Assembly (NCBI RefSeq): GCF_004028635.1
Contig: NZ_ML138678.1
Location: 496,001 to 560,000, forward strand
Origin: Streptomyces cyaneus
GTDB taxonomy: Bacteria; Actinomycetota; Actinomycetes; Streptomycetales; Streptomycetaceae
Direction of reading: 5' to 3'
Length of the DNA: 64,000 bases
How positions within the stretch are numbered: the first letter of the stretch is position 1; each line of letters opens with the position of its first letter. Shown piece after piece: positions 57,701 through 64,000 of the stretch. The notes beneath the pieces are model-generated. The model had not been told where the DNA came from. It saw nothing but the letters and a program-made list of their open reading frames with translations, and made no database searches. Made by a program: the position numbers and the translations under genes.

Positions 57701-58995
57701 GCGACGGAGAGATCTGGGTCCTGACGCTGGTGTGCACAGAGGTGGACGGCCGCCCGGTCGCCGTCGGATCCGCGTACGACGAGACGGTGCGCCTGTGGGA
57801 TCTGGAGACGGGTGAGCTGCTGGCCCAGCGGCACGGCCCCGAGGACTGGGCGATGGCCGTCGCCTGTGCGGAGCTGCACGGACGACCGGTGGCGATCACC
57901 GCCTCCTATGACTCCACCTTCCGGATCTGGGACCTGAAATCCCACGAGCTCGTGGGGCCCCCGCTGGGAGGCCGGTTGGATCCCGTGCACTTGGCGCCGG
58001 CATCGGTGGGCGGACAACTCGTCGCCGTCACCGGCTGTTTCGACGACACCCTCCGGGTCTGGGACCTGTCCCCACGTCAGGCGGTCGGCCGACCGGTGCT
58101 CGGTCACACCAAGGACGTCCAGGCCATGGACCTCGCCGTACTGCGGGACAGACCGGTCGTCGTCACGGGCGCCGACGACCGCACGGTGCGCGTGTGGGAC
58201 CTGGCCACGGGTCTGCCCGTGGGTGAACCGATGGGCGAACACACCAGCGAGGTGTGGTCGGTCGCCTGCACGCTGCTCGGCGACCGGCCGGTCGCCGTCA
58301 CGAGTTGTCTCGACGACACGGTGCGGGTGTGGGACCTCGAAACGGGCCAGGCCGCGTGCCCGCCGCTCACCACCCCCGGGGACTTCGTGACTCAGCTGGC
58401 GTGCACCGTCCTGGACGGCCGCCCCGTCGTCGTCGGCGGCACCCTCGAAGCGGTGTGGGTGTGGGAACTCCCGTCGGGCCGGGCCGTCCACCCGCCTCTC
58501 AGACGGCACAGGGCGCCGGTGCGGGCGGTGGCATGCACCCTGCGGCACGGCCGCCCGGTCGCCGTCACCGGCGCGGAGGACTGGACGGTGCGGATGTGGG
58601 ATCTGACCACCGGCCGTCCCATCGGGGAGCCCGAACGCGGCCTGTGGACCCGGGCCATCGCCTGCACGCTGCTCGACGACCTCCCGGTGGCGGTGATCTG
58701 CTCGCGTGACGGCTCGGTGCGGGTGTGGGACCTGGAAACGGGACTGCTGCCCTTGGGGCCGCCGATGACAGGCCATACCGATGCCGTGGTCGACGTCGCG
58801 TGCACCGTCCTGGACGGCCGCCCGGTCGCCGTCACCGCCTCCCGGGACAGCACGATCCGCGTCTGGGACCTCGACAGCTTCAGCACGGTGGAGGTCATCC
58901 AGGTCCCCGGCCCCTGCACCGCTCTCACCATCAACGGAACCGGCCTGCTGGCCTGCGCGTTCGGAAGTGACGTCGCCGTCTTCGCCCGCCGATGA
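54790..58995 (+). CDS. Caspase-NACHT-WD40 protein
   Basis: This 1401-residue protein has a C14 caspase-like protease first (catalytic His87 in VYLTAHGELL, Cys138 in MLDTCYSGQGG). Next is a NACHT/STAND ATPase with Walker A GDPGSGKT (321-328) and Walker B VVLIDGLDEA near 413, then a helical linker with the STAND C-terminal part. From about 800 to the end are 13 clear WD repeats plus a degenerate last one, enough for two seven-bladed propellers. Domain order matches bacterial inflammasome-like proteins, where a ligand on the propeller leads to oligomerisation and protease activation. The protease target is unknown. Start ATG 54790 overlaps the hydrolase stop. Confidence 0.93.
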   Translation: MSGSDPRRFLIATAVSHYPHAPEWDRPGLVEARREIVELFTTKLGYEHVSDLGANPTQHQLLREIREFCRSPERRPDDIVAVYLTAHGELLRAEDEYVLLTSDTRPEDLHDALQPDLLVRKILAGTKVRRLLLMLDTCYSGQGGNELLAAMAKLKSNWREQDAGLAVITSTQPYELARTGAFPELLSEAVTSLATAGYTPELLALDAVVNATRNNPKRPDHQRIGLEIIGLTGEIPPFLPNAKHSRQLSHTDLALQRAAEWDEQDKRRDVEFRTRLLRRAMGHRDEDRVGWWFSGRHRALTDITGWLGELPDDRPALVVTGDPGSGKTAVLGLLAAVSDPEYRRTVPLSSLGLSAELLPAPRAIRTAVYAQNLTDQQVLNALAAALRLPQAETVADLLNHLNAGPESDRPRVVLIDGLDEAATPNALCGQVLRPLMELAGARLRLLLGTRPHLLAALGLEREDQVDLDSPRYADPQAVLAYAVRNLIDAHPKSPYLDCGNGLRFAVAQAVAAAAGHSFLVARITAGTLAATPTLPDPGDAGWRRSLPSAAADAVHRDLHQRFGAGAARILDLLRPLAYAEGQGLPWEDIWAPVASGLSGRPYTNEDLHQLRRDAGAYVVEAVEDGRSVYRLYHEAMAEYLRQGQDAGSVHRGFTAALRRAVPYQLDGSPDWGRAHPYALRHLATHAVHAGLLDDLVADLDYLVHANCDTLAVHLLRAGSDAARLHAAIYLASVKVHRDLGPEGRRRVLAVDAARCNVPSVLEELNGKVAGRVWRPFAASGSEVSANVHSILLSDADGGGAVATAVLDGRPVVVAGSADGTVRVWDLTTGRPLGQPLSGHTEAVSAVACAELDRAPIAVTGAEDGTVLVWDLTACRPLGEPLTGHTSGVTAVACAELDHGPIAVTASGDRTVRVWDLTTGRFLGKLGEHARGVSSVACAVVRGKPVAVTSDSGNSLRVWDLATLRERGRLQGDGEIWVLTLVCTEVDGRPVAVGSAYDETVRLWDLETGELLAQRHGPEDWAMAVACAELHGRPVAITASYDSTFRIWDLKSHELVGPPLGGRLDPVHLAPASVGGQLVAVTGCFDDTLRVWDLSPRQAVGRPVLGHTKDVQAMDLAVLRDRPVVVTGADDRTVRVWDLATGLPVGEPMGEHTSEVWSVACTLLGDRPVAVTSCLDDTVRVWDLETGQAACPPLTTPGDFVTQLACTVLDGRPVVVGGTLEAVWVWELPSGRAVHPPLRRHRAPVRAVACTLRHGRPVAVTGAEDWTVRMWDLTTGRPIGEPERGLWTRAIACTLLDDLPVAVICSRDGSVRVWDLETGLLPLGPPMTGHTDAVVDVACTVLDGRPVAVTASRDSTIRVWDLDSFSTVEVIQVPGPCTALTINGTGLLACAFGSDVAVFARR

Positions 58996-60692
58996 ACGCT
59001 TCCCCCCAATTCCACGTCTACGCTCACGTGGCCCAAGCCGAGCAACTCACCCGCGCCCCAGCCCCGCAGACGGCGCCCCCTGCCCAGAATCAGCCGCTGC
59101 GCACGTTCTGGGACCGCCACCGAGTCCCGCTCCAGGCCACGCTCCCCACCGTCCCCCTCTACGCGCTCTGGTGGGCGTTCCTCGCCACCGGGGGCGGCGA
59201 CCTGGCAGCCCAGTACGCCTGGGCCGGCTTCGCGGAGCGGCACGGCGGTTCGGCCTACAACCTCTTCTGGTACGGCGGCACGCACACCGCCAACTACAGC
59301 CTGATATCGCCGTACTTGATGGCCGCGCTGGGCGTCCGCGCGGTCACCGTCGTCTCGGGGCTCGCCGCCACCTGGCTCGCGGCGGTCCTCATCACCCGCG
59401 CCAAGGGCGTCCGAAGACCCGTCGGCCCCGCCCTGCTCGCCGCCTTCGCCCTGTGGTGCAACGTGGCCTCCGGCCGCACCACCTTCGCCCTCGGCGTCGC
59501 CTTCGGACTCGCCGCCTGCCTGATGCTCACCCGTGAGCGGCGGATCGTCCTCGCCGCCGTCTACGCCGCCCTCGCGACCATGGCCAGCCCGGTGGCGGGC
59601 CTCTTCCTCGCCGTCGTCGGCGCCGCCTTCCTCGCCACCCGCGAACACGCCCGCGCCCTCGCCCTCCTCGTCCCGCCCGCCGTGACCGTCGGCGCGACGA
59701 CCCTCCTCTTCCCCTTCAAGGGCGAGCAGTTGATGTTCGCGGGCCGAATATGGCCGCCGTTCTTCCTGGGCCTCGCCCTCACCTTCCTCGCCCCCCGCAC
59801 CTGGCGCATCGCCCGCTGGAGCGGTGCCGTCTACGCGGCCGGGACGGTCCTGACGTACCTCGTCGCCTCGCCCATCGGCACGAACGTCGAGCGGTTCGCG
59901 GAGCTGTTCGCGCCGGCCGCGATCCTCGCCGCGTTGCTCGCCCTGCCCCGCGTCCACCGGCGCCACCCCGGCCTGCACAAGCTCCGCCGGAACCTCCTCG
60001 TCGTCGCCCTCGTCTTCTCCGTCGCCTGGGTCGGCAAGAAGACCGGCGACGACCTCTACGTCTCCACGCGGGTGCCCGCCTGGGCCGCCGAGACCCACGG
60101 AGTGGTCCGCGCCCTGGACCGCCTCGGCGCCGACCGCACCCGAGTCGAGGTCGTCCCGGCCCGCAACCACCGCGAGGCCAGCGGGCTCGCCCCGCACGTC
60201 AACATGGCCCGCGGCTGGAACCGGCAGCTCGACATGGAGCGGGCCCGCCTGTTCTACGACGGCTCCTTCTCGCCCGCCACCTACCGGGCGTGGCTGGACC
60301 GCTGGGCCGTCGGCTTCGTCGTGCTGCCCCTGGGCAGGCCCGACGGCTACGCCAAGGTCGAGGCGCAGCTCATCCGCGAACAACGGCCCGAGTGGCTGGA
60401 GCCGGTGTGGCAGGACGCCCACTGGCGGGTCTACCGCGTCCGCAACGCGGTCCCCCTCGTGACCGCCCCGGCGAGCATCGTCTCGACGTCCAGCGCCGAC
60501 ATCGTCGTACACATGCCGAACGCCGGAACGACAACCCTCCGCGTGGCCTACTCCCCCTGGCTCCACACCGACGGCGACGCCTGCCTCACCCAACAGGGCG
60601 AATTCACCCGCCTCACGACCAGGGCCCCCGGCGAGTACCGCATCAGCTCGGAGTACGCCGCCCCCGCACCGGAGCCGGAGGGCCACTGCTGA
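58992..60692 (+). CDS. Polytopic membrane protein
   Basis: This 566-residue protein starts at ATG 58992, overlapping the previous stop. There are about ten hydrophobic helices between residues 45 and 345, including TLPTVPLYALWWAFLATG, ALGVRAVTVVSGLAATWLAAVLI and FFLGLALTFLAP. A soluble part of about 200 residues follows (from THGVVRALDRLGADRTRVEVVP to the end, with NREASGLAPHVNMARGWNRQLD and VGFVVLPLG). The layout is like integral-membrane glycosyltransferases (PMT/GT-C-like), but no clear catalytic DD or DE motif is seen. It is convergent with the GT87-PAP2 gene, and its 3' end carries one copy of the repeat array. Confidence 0.78.
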   Translation: MNASPQFHVYAHVAQAEQLTRAPAPQTAPPAQNQPLRTFWDRHRVPLQATLPTVPLYALWWAFLATGGGDLAAQYAWAGFAERHGGSAYNLFWYGGTHTANYSLISPYLMAALGVRAVTVVSGLAATWLAAVLITRAKGVRRPVGPALLAAFALWCNVASGRTTFALGVAFGLAACLMLTRERRIVLAAVYAALATMASPVAGLFLAVVGAAFLATREHARALALLVPPAVTVGATTLLFPFKGEQLMFAGRIWPPFFLGLALTFLAPRTWRIARWSGAVYAAGTVLTYLVASPIGTNVERFAELFAPAAILAALLALPRVHRRHPGLHKLRRNLLVVALVFSVAWVGKKTGDDLYVSTRVPAWAAETHGVVRALDRLGADRTRVEVVPARNHREASGLAPHVNMARGWNRQLDMERARLFYDGSFSPATYRAWLDRWAVGFVVLPLGRPDGYAKVEAQLIREQRPEWLEPVWQDAHWRVYRVRNAVPLVTAPASIVSTSSADIVVHMPNAGTTTLRVAYSPWLHTDGDACLTQQGEFTRLTTRAPGEYRISSEYAAPAPEPEGHC

Positions 60693-61318
60693 CCACCTAC
60701 GCGGTCACGCCCGCTCACACGGCCGCCCCGACATCGCCGCAAGAACGCGGCCGCCCGAAACAGCCCCTCGCCCACCCTTACCCGCCCCGCCACCGACCAG
60801 CTCGGAACCCGGCCCCTCCCAGAGCCGAAAAGCCGCTGCTGCCCTCCTCCGCCCGGGCCGCCCCGGGCACGCGGCCACCGACGCCCGCAAGCATCACGCC
60901 GACATCACCGCACGAATACGGCAGACCAGAACTAACCGCCTTACGCACAGCCCCCACCACGAACCCACACCCCGGCCGGCACCGATCAGCCCCGAGCACG
61001 ACCCCTCACCGGAGCCGGAAAGCCACTGCCAACCTCCCCCGCCCGGACGGCACCGCCCAGGCACGCGGCCGCCACCCACCGCCTCCACCAGCACCCACCG
61101 ACGACCGCAAGCATCACGCCGACATCACCGCACGAATACGGCAGACCAGAACTACCGCCTTACGCACAGCCCCCACCACGAACCCACACCCCGGCCGCCA
61201 CCAATCAGCCCCGAGCACGCCCCCTCACCGGAGCCGGAAAGCCACTGCTGACCACCTCCGCATGCGCACCCCCGATCAGCTCGGCGTACGGTCCTTCACC
61301 GGAGTCGGGGAGTTGCTG
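60642..61318. repeat. Array of about five degenerate repeats spanning two convergent gene ends
   Basis: A ~50-base motif (ATCAGCTCGG ... CACCGGAGCCGGAAAGCCACTGC) occurs at the end of the membrane protein gene (60642-60692), near 60796-60840, near 60985-61030, near 61206-61249, and at the 3' coding end of the GT87-PAP2 gene (61270-61318). The segments 60886-61029 and 61106-61249 are nearly identical, with a 220-base period and a one-base deletion. No gene is seen between the two stops. Confidence 0.8.
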
Positions 61319-63330
61319 TTGGGCTGGGCCGCCTCCGGCGGGGCCGTCCTGGCTCGTGGGCCCTGGAGCAGGTGTGTCATGGCGAAGCCCGCGGCTACGA
61401 CCATCGCGCCGCCGGCCGCGTCCAGCACCCAGTGGTTGGCGGTGACGACGATCGCGGTGACCGTGAACAGGGGGTGGAGGAGGCCGAGGGCCTTCATCCA
61501 CCACCTGGGGGCGAGGATGAGGATCACGAGGCCGCACCACAGGGACCAGCCGAAGTGCAGGGACGGCATCGCCGCGTACTGGTTGGTGAGTTCGGTCAGC
61601 GTGCCGTAGTCGGGCTGGGTGAAGTCCTGCGGGCCGTGGACGGTGTCGATGAAGCCGAGGCCGGGCATCAGGCGGGGCGGGGCCAGGGGGTAGAGCCAGA
61701 AGCCGAGCAGGGCGAAGACGGTGGCGAAGCCGATCGCCGAGCGGGCCCAGCGGTAGTCGACCGGGCGGCGCCAGTACAGGACGCCGAGTATGGCGAGCGG
61801 GACGCCGAAGTGGAACGACTCGTAGTAGAAGTCGAAGAAGTCGCGGAGCCAGTCGACCTTCACCACGGCGTGGTTGGCCCAGTACTCGATGTCGATGTGC
61901 AGGGCGCGTTCGATGGAGTGGATCTCCGCGCCGTGCTCCTCGGCGGTGACCCGGCCCGCCGAGTTGGAGCCGCCGGCCGCGGCGAGGCGGATCTGGGCGT
62001 ACGCGTAGTAGGTGACCCGGATCAGCAACAGCTCGAAGAGCAGGTTCGGGCGGGTGATCACCCGGCGCAGGGACTGCACCAGCGGGATCTGCTGGAAGCG
62101 GGAGGGGACGGGGTCGGCGTACCGCGTCGGGATCGGCGTCTGCCAGTACGGCGACGTGCGCGACAGGAACGGCACGACGGCGGCCGTGGCGAGCGCGGCC
62201 AGGAGGACGAGGTCCGCACGGAGAGGATGGAAGACCACCTTGTCCGGCACCATCATCTTCGCGGGCAGCGTCATCACCAGGACGACGGCGACCGGCCATA
62301 CGTACCGGTCGGAGGCCCGTTTGCCGACCTGCCCGACGATCGCGAGCAGTACCCACAGCAGCTGGTGCTGCCAGGCGGTGGGGGACATGACGATCGCCGC
62401 GCAGCCGGTGATCGCGACGGCGAGGAGGAGCTGTCCGTCGTGGGCGTAGCGCACGGCGCGGCGCAGCGCGAGGACGGCGACGGCGGCGCCGAGGAGCAGG
62501 AAGAGGACGATCTCCAGCGGGCCGGTCAGCCCCAGCCGCAGCAGGGCGCCGTGCAGGGACTGGTTGGCGAGGTCGTCGGCACGGCCACCGAGACCGACAC
62601 CGCCCATGTGGTGCACCCAGTACGTGTACGAGTCGTGCGGCATCGCCACCACCGCGAGCACCGTGCTCGCGGCGAACGTGGCCCCCGTGGAGGCTGCGGC
62701 CCGGCGGCGGCCGGTGAACCACAGCAGCGGGGTGAACAGCAGCAGGGTCGGCTGGAGCGCGGCCGCGAGGCCGATGAGCACGCCGCTGGCCCGCTCGCCG
62801 CGCACGACGAAGCAGCCGACCAGGACGAGCAGCACCGGCATGATGCTGGTCTGGCCGAGGTAGAGGGTGTTGCGCACCGGCAGCGACAGCATGAGCAGGC
62901 TGATCGCGACGGGCGCGGCGAGCAGCGAGGTCCGTCTGCTCACCGGCTGCGGCAGGGCACGGGCGGCGACCAGGCCGAGCGCGGCGACGAGCAGCAGGGT
63001 GCCGAACGTCCAGCCCCAGCCGAGGGCCTGCTCGGCGGCGCGGGTGAGCGGCTTGAGGACGAGCCCGCCGAACGGCGTACCGGTGAACTGCGTCGAGTCG
63101 TACAGCGAGCCCTTCACATGCAGGACGCCGGCCGGGCCGACCCAGGTCTCCAGATCCGTCAGCCGCTCCCCGGACGGGGTGCTGAGGACGACGGCCAGCT
63201 GCCGTACGCCGAGAATCGTGGCGACCAGCCACAGGCCGAGGCGCGCCACGCGCAGGCGTGCCTGAACCGTGCCGACGGCCGTGGCTCCGACTGCCTCCGC
63301 CGGTCGCCCACCGTGATCCGCATTCGCCAC
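61276..63330 (-). CDS. GT87 glycosyltransferase fused to PAP2-like phosphatase
   Basis: This 684-residue protein starts at GTG 63330. Residues 30-400 look like the GT-C enzyme of the GT87 family (LTDLETWVGPAGVLHVKGSLYD with the catalytic-region Asp near the start, NTLYLGQTSIM, MSPTAWQHQLLWVLLA). Residues about 440-650 are a PAP2/AUR1-like transferase or phosphatase with QYAAMPSLHFGWSLW and VTANHWVLDAAGG. It is an integral membrane protein with about 18 helices. Such fusions in actinobacteria probably use a polyprenyl-phosphate sugar donor and then release or transfer a phospho group. No partner genes are present. The acceptor is unknown. Confidence 0.88.
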   Translation of the reverse strand: MANADHGGRPAEAVGATAVGTVQARLRVARLGLWLVATILGVRQLAVVLSTPSGERLTDLETWVGPAGVLHVKGSLYDSTQFTGTPFGGLVLKPLTRAAEQALGWGWTFGTLLLVAALGLVAARALPQPVSRRTSLLAAPVAISLLMLSLPVRNTLYLGQTSIMPVLLVLVGCFVVRGERASGVLIGLAAALQPTLLLFTPLLWFTGRRRAAASTGATFAASTVLAVVAMPHDSYTYWVHHMGGVGLGGRADDLANQSLHGALLRLGLTGPLEIVLFLLLGAAVAVLALRRAVRYAHDGQLLLAVAITGCAAIVMSPTAWQHQLLWVLLAIVGQVGKRASDRYVWPVAVVLVMTLPAKMMVPDKVVFHPLRADLVLLAALATAAVVPFLSRTSPYWQTPIPTRYADPVPSRFQQIPLVQSLRRVITRPNLLFELLLIRVTYYAYAQIRLAAAGGSNSAGRVTAEEHGAEIHSIERALHIDIEYWANHAVVKVDWLRDFFDFYYESFHFGVPLAILGVLYWRRPVDYRWARSAIGFATVFALLGFWLYPLAPPRLMPGLGFIDTVHGPQDFTQPDYGTLTELTNQYAAMPSLHFGWSLWCGLVILILAPRWWMKALGLLHPLFTVTAIVVTANHWVLDAAGGAMVVAAGFAMTHLLQGPRARTAPPEAAQPNSNSPTPVKDRTPS

Positions 63331-63638
63331 GCCTCGCAGGCCTCCCGCCCCGGTCGTCCCACACGTCCCACGCGTAAGGAATCGTCACGAACCCTGAGAG
63401 GCCCGCACCACCCCCGGGAGAGACGCAGGCAACCCCGTCTTCACCTGACGTCTGCTCTCCTTTTGTCCGGATGACGATAGTCGGGGGCGAGTTCGCTCGC
63501 CTCCCGTGGGTCCCTCAAGTGGCGCGGAGTCGTTCACATCGCGGGACCGGCCCCCGGAACCGGATCATCCGCCGTACCGTCTGAAGCCCGGGCGTCGGCA
63601 CGACGGAGGGACTTGCGGGGATGGAGGGGCTGCGCACG
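63331..63638. other. Divergent intergenic region
   Basis: These 308 bases separate the GT87-PAP2 gene from the DUF2330 gene. I see no gene and no clear hairpin. The segment TTTTGTCCGGATGACGATAG near 63461-63480 is the least GC-rich part and a possible promoter. Confidence 0.4.
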
Positions 63639-64000
63639 ATGGCCGAGTTACTGCGGGAAGGGGTACGGAGGCGGGCCCGAAGCCGAGTCCTCACCCTCGT
63701 CCTGACGCTGCTCGCCCTCCAGCTCGGACAGCTCGTGTCGCCCGCGTGGGCGTGCGGCTGCGGGGCCATGGTGCCCGGTGACGCGCGGCGCGTGACGGTC
63801 GGCCGTGAGGAGTCCGTGGTCCGCTGGGACGGGACGCGGGAGCAGGTCGTGATGCGGCTGACCGTCCGCGGGGACGCCGAGCGGGTCGCGTGGATCATGC
63901 CGGTGCCGCGGCGGGCGACGGTCCGGCTCGGCGACCCGGTCCTCTTCGACGAACTGCACGACGTCACCGCCCCCGTGCACCGCGACCGGTACCACTTCTG
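63639..64000 (+). CDS. DUF2330 protein (partial, C-terminus outside window)
   Basis: ATG 63639 is preferred because GGAGGGG lies nine bases before it; an ATG at 63621 would lack spacing for its binding site. About 120 residues are visible. There is a signal peptide with RRRARSR and a hydrophobic core (LTLVLTLLALQLGQLVSPAWA), and the mature part begins ACGCGAMVP. This is followed by VGREESVVRWDGTREQVVMRLTVRGDAERVAWIMPVP and LGDPVLFDEL, the DUF2330 signature. Members are exported proteins of unknown role, often with a C-terminal membrane anchor. The window stops before that. Confidence 0.88.
   Translation, partial: MAELLREGVRRRARSRVLTLVLTLLALQLGQLVSPAWACGCGAMVPGDARRVTVGREESVVRWDGTREQVVMRLTVRGDAERVAWIMPVPRRATVRLGDPVLFDELHDVTAPVHRDRYHF

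Noticed and set aside
58392..60686. 764-codon minus-strand frame opposite the WD40 and membrane protein genes
   Set aside because: Low-complexity Gly/Glu/Arg composition and no domain; the plus strand explains the region fully.
61372..63474. 700-codon plus-strand frame opposite the GT87-PAP2 gene
   Set aside because: Composition is dominated by charged residues without hydrophobic patterning; the opposite strand has a clear two-domain membrane enzyme.

Overview
The window looks like chromosomal DNA of a Streptomyces or close relative. It is very GC-rich, most third codon positions are G or C, genes are packed with GTGA/ATGA stop-start overlaps, and many families are typical of streptomycetes: Scr1-type XRE regulators with DUF397 partners, an FxsA/FxsB peptide system, and a GT87-PAP2 fusion. 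No tRNA, rRNA, insertion sequence or CRISPR array was seen.

Layout. 1-2.2 kb: two exported solute-binding-type proteins and a small membrane protein. 2.3-5.7 kb: an alpha/alpha-barrel protein, a methyltransferase and a GT4 glycosyltransferase in one operon. 5.75-14.1 kb: kstR, a TPP riboswitch on the minus strand with no gene behind it, a small membrane protein, a large XRE-NACHT ATPase, then a ferredoxin, an aldehyde dehydrogenase and a metallo-beta-lactamase-fold hydrolase. 14.3-23.5 kb: a complete FxsA/FxsB/AAC(3)/TIR/FxsC/FxsT operon for a cyclophane-type RiPP. 23.6-26.1 kb: single housekeeping-like genes. 26.2-31.9 kb: a cobalamin riboswitch in front of two secreted membrane-anchored proteins and an ECF transporter (T, fused A-A', S). 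32.3-32.7 kb: a small secreted transglycosylase.

32.8-46.8 kb is a twelve-gene, almost fully overlapping minus-strand operon. It encodes a glucarate-dehydratase-like enolase-superfamily enzyme, two paralogous ATP-grasp ligases, a FemAB/GNAT-like protein, two Gfo/Idh/MocA dehydrogenases, a DegT aminotransferase followed by a DegT-like protein lacking the PLP lysine, a TIM-barrel isomerase, an M20 peptidase, an MFS transporter and a UDP-HexNAc 6-dehydrogenase-type enzyme. It has no PKS or NRPS, I cannot match it to a known pathway, and it is the best candidate here for an undescribed biosynthetic system, perhaps an amino-sugar-acid conjugate.

47.5-50.1 kb: divergent cyp125 and fadA5, the steroid side-chain enzymes, in the arrangement known from mycobacteria. 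Five sequences matching or nearly matching the KstR operator lie in front of kstR, the aldehyde dehydrogenase/small ORF, the hydrolase and the cyp125-fadA5 pair, so one regulator probably links loci spread over 45 kb. 50.1-51.7 kb: a DUF397/XRE/HATPase set. 51.7-60.7 kb: a KAP-type membrane ATPase, an alpha/beta hydrolase, a caspase-NACHT-WD40 protein and a membrane protein, resembling STAND-type conflict systems. 60.6-61.3 kb: a repeat array joining two convergent genes. 61.3-63.3 kb: a GT87-PAP2 fusion. The window ends inside a DUF2330 gene.
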